A stretch of 53,085 bases of DNA from Lentzea indica (GCF_012184385.1 NZ_VSRL01000040.1:1-53085), one strand, 5' to 3'. Positions 17,864 through 29,372 are shown, counted from the stretch's first letter. Program-made: numbers and translations. Notes: generated by a model not told the origin, from the letters alone.

Positions 17864-18700
17864 CTAACCCGCCAGGAACTCCCGCACCGCCTCCAGATAC
17901 CCGTCGGGCTCGTCGACGTGCACCATGTGCCCCGCCTCCTCCAGCACGACGGCGCGGGCCCGTGGGATCAGCTCCAGCGTGGGCTCGACCAGGCCGACCG
18001 GAAACGTCATGTCCTGCCGCCCGTGCAACAGGAGCACGGGGATGCCGAGCTCGGCGATCCGCTGTGCGGCATCGGGAAACCGCGGTGACACCAAGGTCCC
18101 TGTCTGGAGCTGCCGTACCCACTCGGCGCCGAACCGGATCTCTCCCAGCCTCCGCAGATAGCCGGGCATCGCGGCGGCGCGGTGGACGTTGGCGGGTGCG
18201 GCCGCCAACGCTTCTGCCCGAACGCACGCCTCCAGCGACAGGTCCTCGCGCTGCCACGGGTCTTCCTGACGTGCCAGGACCTCGTCCCGCTCCACCCAGC
18301 CGGCGAAGGCGTCCGGCGGTAGCGGCAACACGCTGCTGCCCGACACGATCAGGCTGCGCACGCGCGACGGATGACTGATCGCGAACCGCTGCGCCACCAT
18401 GCCGCCGTACGAGTGTCCCAGCACGTCCGCACGCTCGACGCCGAACGCGTCCAGCACGCGCAGCAGGTCTCGCACCACGCCGTCCGGGTGGTACTCCTCG
18501 CCGGGCACGCGCCCCGACCGGCCGCATCCGCGCAGGTCCGGCATCAGCAGCCGGCAGTCCAGCCGCTCGAGCGGGTCGCGCAGGTAGCTGTGGTCCCAGT
18601 CGGGGCCGCCGTGGATCACGAGCAGCGTCCGATCGGTGGTTCCCGCCTGCCAGGCCACGAAGATCTCTGGTTCGCCCGGCACGACTCGTTCACGCAACAC
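17864..18700 (-). CDS. alpha/beta hydrolase (proline iminopeptidase-like)
   Basis: A 278-residue alpha/beta hydrolase. HGGPDWDHSYL resembles the oxyanion region of prolyl aminopeptidases; the nucleophile elbow is GHSYGG; the acid is near LLHGRQDMTFP and the histidine in EEAGHMVHVDEP. No signal peptide, so cytoplasmic. The GTG start overlaps the end of the upstream membrane-protein gene by 11 bases, implying an operon. Substrate is uncertain: small peptides, esters or epoxides are all possible. Confidence 0.82.
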   Translation of the reverse strand: MLRERVVPGEPEIFVAWQAGTTDRTLLVIHGGPDWDHSYLRDPLERLDCRLLMPDLRGCGRSGRVPGEEYHPDGVVRDLLRVLDAFGVERADVLGHSYGGMVAQRFAISHPSRVRSLIVSGSSVLPLPPDAFAGWVERDEVLARQEDPWQREDLSLEACVRAEALAAAPANVHRAAAMPGYLRRLGEIRFGAEWVRQLQTGTLVSPRFPDAAQRIAELGIPVLLLHGRQDMTFPVGLVEPTLELIPRARAVVLEEAGHMVHVDEPDGYLEAVREFLAG

Positions 18701-19643
18701 TCGACGACCGCCGTTCCTGTCGAAGCTTCAGGACGCACCAGAGCAGCAGCACCAGGGCGATGCCGCTGAACACGTAGTCGCCCGCCTCGGTGCCGCCCAG
18801 CTCGGGTTTCACCGGGAACGAGCACCACACGTACGTCAGCACGGCACCGGCGGCCAGCGCGAACCGGTGACGCTGGTCCCACCCCTCCCGCCGCGACCAG
18901 CGTGTCACCAGCACCACTCCGAGCGCCACGACCACGCACCAGATCGCCACACCGACCCACTCGAACCAGTCGGCGCCGATCAGCGTGACCGAGCCCCAGT
19001 ACGCGCTGGTCCCCGCCAGCGACAGGAAGCACACCAGCAGTGCCGGAGGCGGCGAGCCGGGCAGCTCACCGGAAGGCCTTATCCGGAACGCCAGCACGAC
19101 CAGCAGCACGATGACCACGCCCGCGTACGCAAACTGCCACCACTGGGCCATGAAGTGTTCCTCGGAGTAGTTGCCGTAGAACACGAACACCGATCCTGCC
19201 AGGAACAGCAGGCCGACCACGACCAGCCCGCGCGCCCGCAGCCACGGGCCGCGTCGTGACAGCGTCTCGACGATGGCGATCGGGACGCAGATGCTCCAGA
19301 TCGTGTGCAGCGCCAGGATCGACTGCACCACCTCGACGCTCGTGCCGAGGAACGGGACGTACGACGGCCCGGTCAGGTAGTCGTGGCCCGCGTAGGAGTG
19401 GTTCCAGATCAGCTGGTCGACCGGGCCCTCCTCGATCAGCGCGTAGGCCGCCGCGAGCAAGAACATCGACGGCCAGCCGCCTGCGCGCCTGCCCAGCTCG
19501 CGGACCAGGAGCGCGCCGCTGCCGTACAGCGGGGCGAGGAGCAGCCCGAGGCCCAGTCCCGTGATCGGGATGTTGCCCAGGAGGAACTCGCCGACGAACG
19601 GCGCGAGAAAGAACAACCCCAGTACCGGCCACACAGGAACCAT
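18690..19643 (-). CDS. multi-pass membrane protein
   Basis: A 317-residue protein with about eight hydrophobic helices. Some inter-helix residues look conserved (ALIEEGPVDQLIWNHSYAG), which may form a polar or metal-binding site within the membrane. Start ATG gives MVPVWPVLGLFFLAP. It overlaps the following hydrolase gene by 11 bases. No family was recognised; the EEG-plus-His pattern recalls membrane-bound proteases of the CPBP type, but the match is weak and is not claimed. Confidence 0.7.
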   Translation of the reverse strand: MVPVWPVLGLFFLAPFVGEFLLGNIPITGLGLGLLLAPLYGSGALLVRELGRRAGGWPSMFLLAAAYALIEEGPVDQLIWNHSYAGHDYLTGPSYVPFLGTSVEVVQSILALHTIWSICVPIAIVETLSRRGPWLRARGLVVVGLLFLAGSVFVFYGNYSEEHFMAQWWQFAYAGVVIVLLVVLAFRIRPSGELPGSPPPALLVCFLSLAGTSAYWGSVTLIGADWFEWVGVAIWCVVVALGVVLVTRWSRREGWDQRHRFALAAGAVLTYVWCSFPVKPELGGTEAGDYVFSGIALVLLLWCVLKLRQERRSSSVA

Positions 19644-19703
19644 CGAACCGCAAAACCACTGGACCCGTTGTGGTTTCCTGAAGGGCAAATGGAAGAAGAA
19701 CGA

Positions 19704-20213
19704 ATGATCCGCCTCTCGAAGCGGATGTCCAAGGCGCTCCGGCACCAGCCGGGGCGAGTCGGCCTCGCCCTCGACCCGGCCGGCTGGGTACCGGTGGCCG
19801 ACCTCCTGAACGCCCTCGGCATCTCCGAGACCGACCTGCACGAGGTCGTGGGCAGGAACGACAAGAAGCGCTTCACGATCGACGGCGACCGCATCCGCGC
19901 GAACCAGGGCCACAGCGTCGAGGTGGAACTCGGCCTGCCGACCGCGGTCCCGCCGGACGCGCTGTTCCACGGCACTGTCGCGCAGTTCCTCGACGACATC
20001 ATGCGCGACGGCCTGCGCCCCATGTCGCGCCACGACGTGCACCTCTCCCCCGACCGCGAGACCGCGCGCAGGGTGGGCGCTCGACGCGGCCGGCCGTTGA
20101 TCCTCACCGTCGACGCGAAGGCGATGCACGAGGACGGCCACGAGTTCCGGCTCAGCGCCAACGGTGTGTGGCTCACCCAGCACGTCCCGGCCCGCTACCT
20201 GGGCACCGCGTGA
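19704..20213 (+). CDS. kptA: RNA 2'-phosphotransferase (KptA/Tpt1)
   Basis: A 169-residue Tpt1/KptA enzyme that transfers an RNA 2'-phosphate to NAD, giving ADP-ribose 1'',2''-cyclic phosphate. Motifs: LRHQPGRVGLALDPAGWV, then RFTIDGDRIRANQGHS, LFHGT, and VWLTQHVPARYL at the C-terminus. ATG at 19704 follows a GGAAGAAGAA purine run; an ATG at 19689 is possible. Its stop overlaps the GTG of the next gene (GTGA). Bacterial roles are unclear, since tRNA splicing is absent; it may act in RNA repair or NAD-dependent modification. Confidence 0.92.
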   Translation: MIRLSKRMSKALRHQPGRVGLALDPAGWVPVADLLNALGISETDLHEVVGRNDKKRFTIDGDRIRANQGHSVEVELGLPTAVPPDALFHGTVAQFLDDIMRDGLRPMSRHDVHLSPDRETARRVGARRGRPLILTVDAKAMHEDGHEFRLSANGVWLTQHVPARYLGTA

Positions 20214-20812
20214 AGCGCAAGGTCGAGGCCGGCTACGACGCCATCGCGGAGCGGTACCTCACGTGGTCCGCGCAGATCGCCGACGACCCGCGCCTGCACT
20301 ACCTCGCGGAGTTCGACAGCCGGCTGTCCGATCGGGCGAAGGTCCTCGAACTCGGCTGTGGCGCGGGCGTTCCCTGCAGCAAGAAGCTGGCCGAACGCCA
20401 CGACGTCCTCGGCGTCGACCTGTCACAGCAGCAGCTCGACCTCGCCCGAGTCAACGTGCCGGACGCGCGGTTCGTGAAAGCCGACATGACAAAGCTCGAC
20501 TTCCCGGACGGCACGTTCGACGGCGTTGCCGCGTTCTACTCGATCCTGCACGTGCCGCGCGCCGAACAGCCCGCGCTCATCGCGAAGATCGCCCGCTGGC
20601 TCAAGCCCGGTGGACTGTTCCTGGCCTCGCTCGGCACCGGCACGCCGGACGTCACCGAGACCTGGCTCGGCGTGGAGATGTTCTTCGGCAGCAACACCCC
20701 GGGCAAGAACCGGGAACTGCTCGAAGAACACATGGAGATCGTCGTCGACGACCTGGTGACCATGCACGAACCGGACCCTGCCACGTTCCACTGGGTGCTC
20801 ACCCGCAGGTGA
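20210..20812 (+). CDS. class I SAM-dependent methyltransferase
   Basis: A 200-residue methyltransferase. SAM-binding motif I is VLELGCGAGVPC, then the acidic motif II LGVDLSQQQL, motif III FVKADMTKLDFP and the late LKPGGLFLASLG strand. The GTG start overlaps the kptA stop by four bases, so the two are probably co-translated. The substrate is unknown. Its 3' end overlaps the convergent TIR gene by 14 bases. Confidence 0.85.
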   Translation: MKRKVEAGYDAIAERYLTWSAQIADDPRLHYLAEFDSRLSDRAKVLELGCGAGVPCSKKLAERHDVLGVDLSQQQLDLARVNVPDARFVKADMTKLDFPDGTFDGVAAFYSILHVPRAEQPALIAKIARWLKPGGLFLASLGTGTPDVTETWLGVEMFFGSNTPGKNRELLEEHMEIVVDDLVTMHEPDPATFHWVLTRR

Positions 20813-23453
20813 GGTCGGCAGGCGGCTCGGTACCGACGTACCGCCGCCACTCGTCTGCAGTCAGGTCGCGGCCCGCGGAGGCGCAGGCCGCACGCACCCA
20901 GTTGTCCGGTGCGAAGTTCCACGAGTACAGCTTGCGGGCGGACACGGCCGTGACGAGGTTCTTGTTGCCGGTGAAGGCCATGCCGATCCGTCCGAACCGG
21001 CTTCGCTGGTCGGCCAGCCGCACCTCGCCGACGAGCTCACCCGTCGCCAGGTCGGTCAGCACCAGCACGCGGTCGACGCGCAGCTGTGCCACCAGGGCGG
21101 AATCGGGACTGGCTGCGACTCCGGCCAGGTAGCTGGGATCGCGCGGCACCGTCCGGCGCAGCGAGGTGCCGCGGGCGTCCCACACCTCGATGGACTCGTC
21201 GCGCTGGACGAGGAGGCTGTCGCCGGCGAACGTCACCGAATCCGCCCTGACCGGCACGTCTCGCACCTCGCCCGACGCGGTGTCGACGACCGCGACGGAA
21301 TCCGTGCACACGACGGCGACGAGTGCCGCGTCCGGGCTCACCGCGGCGACGTGGCTCTGCGTCGGCGTGTGCTCGCCGCGTATCTCGCGTCCCAAGGGGA
21401 TGTCACGCACGGAATCGTCCTTCAGCACCTGGACGTCACCGTTCTCGTCCACCACGACGAGCCGGTCGTCCGCTGTCGTTCCCATCCCGATCAGGACGTC
21501 CGCGGTCGCCTTCGAGCGCCACTCCCCGACCTGACGCAGGCCGCTGGGATCCCAGATCTCGACCCTGCCCTCCGGCGTCACGCGGAACAGCTTGTCGCCG
21601 CTCGCGTTCCAGGCCAGCGGGCCGACCGCCCCGTCGGGACTGACCGTCGCCACCTGGGAGCCGACGGCCAGTTCGTCCAGCACGGACACCGCGACCCGCC
21701 CGTTCGACGACGCGAGCCACGGTGCCGCGCACGCGCTGCACACCACCGGAACCCGCGTCGGCAACTCAGAACCGATGCGGGTGTCGCGCGTGAGGTCCCA
21801 CAGCACCAACCGATCGCGGCTGGCGGACACCAGGTGGTCGTTGTCGCCGAGGAACTCGACGAACGGCGTCTCGGCGTTGCCTTCGAGCCGCGCCCGTTCG
21901 CCCGCCGCCGGGCCTTTCACGTCGTGGACGAAGATCGTTCCGGCGGCCGCGACGGCCGTGCGCGTGCCGTCGCCGGTGATGGCCACTGCCACCGGATCGG
22001 GCGGGCCAGCTGGCAGCACGGCCTCGTGCGAGTCGTAGTCGAAGGCAGGCTCGGTCGTGCGCCACAGCCGGGTGCCGCCCTCGGTCGAATAGCCGAAGTG
22101 CTCGCCGTTGGCCGACAACCCCACCCAGAAGCCGTTGGCGGGCAACATGTAGCCCTTCGCCGACGACGTGACGTCGAGCGTGGCGGGTGACCGGCGGACC
22201 CAGTCGGTGTAGCCGATCTCGACGAGCGTCTCGTCGTCGGGCAGCCTCAAGCCGAGCAGGCCGAGAGTCGTGTCTTCCCGCTCGGTCACTCGACCTGATC
22301 GTCCATCGTGGACGAGGATTCTCGCTGCTGCCTCCGAGCCCGCGTACACGGCGGTGAACCGGCCCGAAGGCGACACCGCGACGTGCCCGGCCTGGGCGGA
22401 ATCCTTGCCGATGTCCTGCACAGCACCGGTTTTGGCGTCCCAGCGCAGCCTTCTGTCCTCGGCGTACGCGGCGACCACGCCACCGTCCGCGCTCGTGGCC
22501 ACCGACGACACCGGGCGCTCGCCGACCTTCTGCTCCGTGCGGCCACCAGCGAGATCCAGCCGCACGACACGTCCGTCCTTGGTTCCCGCGACCGCGATCT
22601 TGCCGTCGGCGGAGGCAGCCAGCGCGGACACCTCACCACCGACCTCCAGGTAGCGGTCGAGCTGCGGGCTCGCCGTCACCGCCTTGAACAGCGCGGCCCG
22701 CGTCTGCCCGTTCGGCTCGGTCCGGTAAGCCTGCGCCGCGAGCAGCTGGCTCAACGCGAGATCGGTGCCCAGGTTCGCGACTGCGGCCGAGGCGAGACCT
22801 CGAGCTGTGGCGGTGCGGGCCTGCGCGACCGCGTCGTTGCGTTGCCCCACCGCGATGAACGCCGCGACCAGCACGCTCACGGTCAGCACCGCCAGCGCTG
22901 TCACCGCGCCGCGCGCCAGCCGCACCGTCCGGCGATGCTGGCGGACGTGCTCACCGACGAGGTCGTCCTTCGGCACGCCTCGCACGGCACTCGCGATGTC
23001 GGCGACGCACTCACGCAGCCGCGGGTTCGAGTCGTCGACGTGCTCCGCGTCCCGCAGCCACCGCAGGTCGACCCAGCGCGGTTCCTCGCCCAGCGCCTTG
23101 CGGACCACGGCAGGGACCGACTGGGAGTACTCGCCGGAGGTCAGCACGACCAGGATCTGCTGGGCGGACCTGTGCTCCAGCCACCACTCGAGCTCGCGGG
23201 CGACCCACTTCGACGCGGCGGACTCCGGTGAGGCCATCAGGATCAGCCAGCGCGATCGGCCCAGGGCCGCCTCGATCGACGTCCACAGGCCGGGGTTCGC
23301 CGACAGGCTGGCGTCGTCGAGGAAGACCCGCAACGCGCGCAACCGGTACCAGGGCTTGGCGAACCTCTGGACACCGCGCTGCAGCATCGGGGCGAGCGCA
23401 CCGTCCAGGGCCCGGCTGTACGAGATGAACGCGTCGTACTCAGGCTCGCCCAC
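20799..23453 (-). CDS. TIR domain-transmembrane-WD40-like repeat protein
   Basis: An 884-residue protein. Residues 5-155 form a TIR domain (YDAFISYSRALDG, FLDDASLSANPGL, and a SxxSxW...E motif in AASKWVARELEWW carrying the likely catalytic glutamate E87). A single membrane helix lies at about 180-203, then a segment found before WD40 domains in STAND proteins (ARGLASAAVANLGTDLALSQ), then about 10 beta-propeller repeats to the C-terminus. TIR domains often hydrolyse NAD in immune signalling; here no STAND NTPase is present. The GTG at 23453 follows a G-rich stretch. It follows a duplicated small membrane gene by 23 bases. Confidence 0.85.
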   Translation of the reverse strand: MGEPEYDAFISYSRALDGALAPMLQRGVQRFAKPWYRLRALRVFLDDASLSANPGLWTSIEAALGRSRWLILMASPESAASKWVARELEWWLEHRSAQQILVVLTSGEYSQSVPAVVRKALGEEPRWVDLRWLRDAEHVDDSNPRLRECVADIASAVRGVPKDDLVGEHVRQHRRTVRLARGAVTALAVLTVSVLVAAFIAVGQRNDAVAQARTATARGLASAAVANLGTDLALSQLLAAQAYRTEPNGQTRAALFKAVTASPQLDRYLEVGGEVSALAASADGKIAVAGTKDGRVVRLDLAGGRTEQKVGERPVSSVATSADGGVVAAYAEDRRLRWDAKTGAVQDIGKDSAQAGHVAVSPSGRFTAVYAGSEAAARILVHDGRSGRVTEREDTTLGLLGLRLPDDETLVEIGYTDWVRRSPATLDVTSSAKGYMLPANGFWVGLSANGEHFGYSTEGGTRLWRTTEPAFDYDSHEAVLPAGPPDPVAVAITGDGTRTAVAAAGTIFVHDVKGPAAGERARLEGNAETPFVEFLGDNDHLVSASRDRLVLWDLTRDTRIGSELPTRVPVVCSACAAPWLASSNGRVAVSVLDELAVGSQVATVSPDGAVGPLAWNASGDKLFRVTPEGRVEIWDPSGLRQVGEWRSKATADVLIGMGTTADDRLVVVDENGDVQVLKDDSVRDIPLGREIRGEHTPTQSHVAAVSPDAALVAVVCTDSVAVVDTASGEVRDVPVRADSVTFAGDSLLVQRDESIEVWDARGTSLRRTVPRDPSYLAGVAASPDSALVAQLRVDRVLVLTDLATGELVGEVRLADQRSRFGRIGMAFTGNKNLVTAVSARKLYSWNFAPDNWVRAACASAGRDLTADEWRRYVGTEPPADLTCG

Positions 23454-23476
23454 ACCCCGATTCTGACGGTTCGGAG

Positions 23477-23632
23477 CTAAATGAGCCAGAGCACCGCGCC
23501 GCCGACCGCGACGACGAGCAGAACCAGCAGGATGATCGCCATGAACTTGGCGGTCTTCCACGTCGAGTAGACGCCACCGGCCAGAAAACCCGCGAGGGCC
23601 AGCAGGCCGATGACGACGACCTCCTTCGGCAT
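23477..23632 (-). CDS. 51-residue membrane protein, duplicated copy
   Basis: A two-helix small membrane protein: MPKEVVVIGLLALAGFLAGG and MAIILLVLLVVAVGGAVLWL. It is identical to the copy at 26048-26203 except the last residue (I instead of L), where the duplicated block ends. Its ATG overlaps the stop of the truncated hisB copy. Function unknown; small membrane proteins here often accompany his genes in this group, which is an impression only. Confidence 0.65.
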   Translation of the reverse strand: MPKEVVVIGLLALAGFLAGGVYSTWKTAKFMAIILLVLLVVAVGGAVLWLI

Positions 23633-23862
23633 CAGAGCACGCCCTTGGTCGACGGGATGCCGCCGACGCGCGGGTCCGGCTCCACGGCCGCACGCAGCGC
23701 CCGCGCGATCGCCTTGTACTCGGCCTCCGCGATGTGGTGCGGGTCGCGGCCGTACTCGACGCGCACGTCGACCGACGCGTGCGCGAGGGTCTCGTCCATC
23801 GGGATCCAGCAGTCGCCGAAGCGGCGGATGCCCTTCTTGTCCCCCAACGCTTCCCGCAGCGC
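23485..23862. repeat. direct repeat copy A (hisB 3' end plus small membrane gene)
   Basis: 378 bp matching 26056-26571 with no difference seen by eye except a 138-bp deletion relative to that copy. Orientation is the same. The two copies bracket a 2.2-kb DUF6879/Scr1 module. The lack of divergence suggests a recent event or an assembly artefact. Confidence 0.88.
23632..23862 (-). pseudogene. hisB: hisB partial duplicate, internally deleted
   Basis: Identical to the 3' part of the intact hisB, but with an in-frame loss of 46 residues (from [10 protein letters not shown] to QIALHV) at a 4-base ACGT microhomology, and no N-terminus. Upstream of 23862 the sequence is unrelated. Metal-binding residues in [12 protein letters not shown] remain, but the first histidine motif [10 protein letters not shown] is lost, so it is inactive as imidazoleglycerol-phosphate dehydratase. 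Confidence 0.85.
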
Positions 23863-23966
23863 ATCTCGACCTGCCGACGCAGTCCAACGCCGTCGTGCTC
23901 CAGGTGCCGGGCCACGTCCGCTGGGGTACTCCGACAATCCGGGTGAACTATGCAAGAACACGTTGA
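23863..23966 (+). other. coding-like fragment at the repeat boundary
   Basis: On the plus strand this stretch reads [17 protein letters not shown], similar in feel to DUF6959-type small actinobacterial proteins whose core is NAVVxLPGRxFPGV. It has no own start and its upstream part would be inside the duplicated hisB. Best viewed as a truncated end of an unrelated gene. Low certainty. Confidence 0.25.
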
Positions 23967-23991
23967 CTAGCGGCGACCGCAGGGCCACACT
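23948..23991 (+). promoter_or_regulatory. candidate promoter with CTATGCAA half-site
   Basis: TTGACT at 23963 and CACACT at 23986 are separated by 17 bases, 30 bases before the GTG at 24021. The octamer CTATGCAA lies just upstream at 23948-23955 and recurs as an inverted repeat at 25752-25774 before the last gene of the module. Confidence 0.45.
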
Positions 23992-24020
23992 CGCCGCTGA
24001 ACCAGCGAGAGGGGTTTCGA

Positions 24021-24347
24021 GTGAAGCTGACTTTCCTGCGCGGCGAGTGCGGCAACGAGCGCACTTGCCCCAACCTCAACGTCACCGACCGCGGCACACT
24101 GGTGGTCCAGGGATACGTCGTCACCGACTCCGTTGTGGAGATACCCCTGACGCTCGTTCCGGAAGTTGTTTCACACGAACACCCTGAGGCACATCTGAAG
24201 TTGACGGGGCACAGCACCGTCCTGGTTCGCGGACTGCCAGTCACCGACCCGGAAGCACTGCGAATCCTCAACCTGCCGCACGGTGAAGGGGCAGTGGAAG
24301 TTCCGCTCAGCGCGTTCCCACCGGAGGTCCAACTCAGTGCTCGATGA
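24021..24347 (+). CDS. hypothetical protein preceding DUF6879 gene
   Basis: A 108-residue soluble protein with [11 protein letters not shown] at the N-terminus and beta-rich repeats such as [15 protein letters not shown] and [12 protein letters not shown]. This type is regularly seen immediately upstream of DUF6879 genes in actinomycetes, as recalled. Start GTG follows AGAGG. Its end overlaps the next start by 11 bases. It contains three cysteines near the start (ECGNERTC plus others), possibly metal-related. Function unknown. Confidence 0.65.
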   Translation: MKLTFLRGECGNERTCPNLNVTDRGTLVVQGYVVTDSVVEIPLTLVPEVVSHEHPEAHLKLTGHSTVLVRGLPVTDPEALRILNLPHGEGAVEVPLSAFPPEVQLSAR

Positions 24348-24891
24348 GAACGAACTCGGCGCATACATCGATCAGCACTTCACAAGCACACTGTTCCGCA
24401 TGGAAACTCTCGACCTCTACGACGTGAGCAGCAACGGCGACGACTTCCGCCGCTACCTCGACGGCGAACCCGGTCCCGACATGAGCCGCAAGGGAAAGTG
24501 GCTGGACCACATCCGCAACGAGGTCGTCCGCGGGCTGCACACGTATCGCGTGCACGTCGTCCACGGCCCACTGACCGACTACCTGCGCTACGAGTTCGAA
24601 TGGGACTACGTCCACAACGCGGCGGCCGGCGAACACATCCGCATCCTCGACCTGACCGAACAATCCAGTCCGGAAGGCCTTGTGGCCGATGACTTCTGGT
24701 TGATCGGCGAGGATCACGCGGTCGTCATGCACTACGACGACGAAGGCCGGTTTCAGCACGGGAGGATCGTGCCCGAAGGGCAACTCGTCGAGTATCGGCA
24801 AGCGCGCGACGCGGCGTGGTCTGCAGCCGTGCCGTTCACGGACTACTGGAGGGAGCATCCGCAATACTGGCGGGACTCGCCAGCCATCTGA
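24337..24891 (+). CDS. DUF6879 family protein
   Basis: A 184-residue protein of the DUF6879 type: FRMETLDLYDVSSNGDDFRRYLDG, then WLDHIRNEVVRGLHTYRVHVV, YLRYEFEWDY and DDFWLIGEDHAVVMHYDDEG. In related genomes these proteins pair with Scr1-type helix-turn-helix regulators, and the pair is proposed to work like a toxin-antitoxin or developmental switch (whiJ/abaA-like). The GTG start overlaps the upstream gene. The following HTH gene starts 14 bases downstream, so all are one operon. Confidence 0.8.
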   Translation: MLDENELGAYIDQHFTSTLFRMETLDLYDVSSNGDDFRRYLDGEPGPDMSRKGKWLDHIRNEVVRGLHTYRVHVVHGPLTDYLRYEFEWDYVHNAAAGEHIRILDLTEQSSPEGLVADDFWLIGEDHAVVMHYDDEGRFQHGRIVPEGQLVEYRQARDAAWSAAVPFTDYWREHPQYWRDSPAI

Positions 24892-24905
24892 CGCATAGGA
24901 ACCCC

Positions 24906-25724
24906 GTGAAGAACTCGAACCCGCTGTCCGACACGTTGCGTGCGCTGCGCAGCGAATCCGGGCTCTCGGGAGCCGAGGCGGCACGTCGCACCGGACTCAG
25001 TCAGTCCAAGGTCAGCCGTGCTGAAACCGGAAGCTTTCTGCCGTCCGAGGACGAGATCCTTGCGTTGTGCCAGGTGTATGGCGCACCTGCAGAAGCCGTT
25101 GAAGACCTCGTCCACATGACCCGTGAGTTGCGAGAGGAGACAACGTCCGCCCGAGTTGTGCTGCAGCGGGGCGGATGGTGGATGCAGCAGCGCATCGGCA
25201 AGCTCGAAGCGGCCGCGTCGCGCATCCTGTCGTACTCGACCAACACCATGATCGGACTGCTTCAGACGAGGTCGTACGCCGAAGCACTGTTCGGAGGCTC
25301 GCTGAGCGACGAGGATCGCGAGCGCACCGTCACCGCACGCCTGCAACGCCAGGAACTGCTGGACTCGGCACGCGAGTTCGTGTGCGTGATGACCGAAGGC
25401 GTGCTGCGCTGGAACATGGGCGGAGCAGCTGTCATGGTCGAGCAACTGGATCACCTGATCGATCAGTCTCAGCGACCCAACGTGCGCGTCGGGATCATCC
25501 CGTGGACCACTCCGGCATTCGTACCGGCGGGCAATTCATTCACGATGTACGACGCACTTGCCGTCATGCTTGGCACACAGACCGCGACGGCACTCATCAC
25601 CGACGAAGCCAACATCGCCGAGTACGCGGCTCATTGGGCCGAGATCGAGCCGCTCGTGTCGTGGGGCGACGAGGCCCGCGCCGTCATCGATCGAGTGGCG
25701 GCCGACTATCGCGGCCTGCTCTGA
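24906..25724 (+). CDS. Scr1-family (DUF5753) helix-turn-helix regulator
   Basis: A 272-residue protein: an N-terminal XRE-type HTH (LRALRSESGLSGAEAARRTG, then LSQSKVSRAETG) and a C-terminal DUF5753/Scr1 domain (RILSYSTNTMIGLLQTRSYAEAL ... RVGIIPWTTPAFVPAGNSFTMYD). This family acts in development and antibiotic control with small acidic partner proteins (DUF397) or DUF6879. No DUF397 gene is seen here. It is the likely binder of the CTATGCAA sites flanking the module, by inference. Confidence 0.88.
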   Translation: MKNSNPLSDTLRALRSESGLSGAEAARRTGLSQSKVSRAETGSFLPSEDEILALCQVYGAPAEAVEDLVHMTRELREETTSARVVLQRGGWWMQQRIGKLEAAASRILSYSTNTMIGLLQTRSYAEALFGGSLSDEDRERTVTARLQRQELLDSAREFVCVMTEGVLRWNMGGAAVMVEQLDHLIDQSQRPNVRVGIIPWTTPAFVPAGNSFTMYDALAVMLGTQTATALITDEANIAEYAAHWAEIEPLVSWGDEARAVIDRVAADYRGLL

Positions 25725-25751
25725 ACAGCATCGCCCGATCGGGACTTGACG

Positions 25752-25774
25752 CTATGCAATGTCAGGTTGCATAG
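25752..25774. promoter_or_regulatory. CTATGCAA-N7-TTGCATAG palindrome in promoter
   Basis: A perfect 8-bp inverted repeat with a 7-base spacer. It lies between TTGACG (25746-25751) and CATAGT (25770-25775), an 18-base spacing, directly before the ATG at 25782. Such placement suits repression of the downstream small gene by the adjacent HTH protein. Confidence 0.65.
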
Positions 25775-25781
25775 TTTGTTC

Positions 25782-26024
25782 ATGGGGAAGCAGACCGATT
25801 TCTGGGCAGTGGCGATGACCGCACGCACCTTGCAGGAGGTCCATGAGGTCCTGAGCAGGTTGGAGCCGCCGCCTGACGCCGCACCAGCTACGAAGCGGGA
25901 CTACCACCTGCGCAGCATCGAGGTGTACGAGCGGATCGCTGATGTTGACCGCGGGCATCACCACGAAGCGCTCTACTGGGTCGGCCGTGAACATCGAAAG
26001 GCAACGGAACACCGCATTTCCTGA
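25782..26024 (+). CDS. AMED_5909-type small protein
   Basis: An 80-residue polar protein: FWAVAMTARTLQEVHEVLSRL, then YHLRSIEVYERIADVDRGHHHEALYWVGREHRKA. It matches the small AMED_5909-type family found with Scr1 regulators in Pseudonocardiaceae, recalled from memory. Start ATG lies eight bases beyond the palindromic operator. No RBS is obvious, so the transcript may be short-leadered. Function unknown. Confidence 0.7.
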   Translation: MGKQTDFWAVAMTARTLQEVHEVLSRLEPPPDAAPATKRDYHLRSIEVYERIADVDRGHHHEALYWVGREHRKATEHRIS

Positions 26025-26047
26025 TCACCGAAGTCGGGATCAGGTGC

Positions 26048-26202
26048 TCACAGCAGCCAGAGCACCGCGCCGCCGACCGCGACGACGAGCAGAACCAGCA
26101 GGATGATCGCCATGAACTTGGCGGTCTTCCACGTCGAGTAGACGCCACCGGCCAGAAAACCCGCGAGGGCCAGCAGGCCGATGACGACGACCTCCTTCGG
26201 CA

Positions 26203-26203
<1 letters not shown>
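26048..26203 (-). CDS. 51-residue membrane protein downstream of hisB
   Basis: The copy attached to intact hisB. Two hydrophobic helices separated by STWKTAKF. ATG overlaps the hisB stop (TGATG). Only its last codon and stop differ from the copy at 23477-23632, which marks the edge of the duplication. Function unknown. Confidence 0.7.
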
Positions 26204-29236
<3,033 letters not shown>

Positions 29237-29243
29237 GCCTTAC

Positions 29244-29270
29244 AGCGTAGTTCCTGCCGAATTCTGTCAA
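29244..29270 (-). promoter_or_regulatory. hisD: candidate hisD promoter
   Basis: On the minus strand TTGACA (29270-29265) precedes TACGCT (29249-29244) by 15 bases, or TGTAAG by 19. The transcript would start close to the hisD ATG. No attenuator or T-box-like structure is seen, so regulation would be at the promoter. Confidence 0.35.
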
Positions 29271-29372
29271 CGGTCAGCCCGCTATCGGCGCTACCTCAGC
29301 CTGTGACTGCGCGGCCACGCTCGGTTGAGCACCACTCCGTCGCAAACCCCTGCTGATGATGGAGGAGGAACG

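Noticed and set aside
23877-26046. Possibility that the hisB-flanked module is an integrative element with attL/attR.
   Set aside because: No integrase, excisionase or tRNA target is present, and one repeat has an internal deletion; only duplication is supported.
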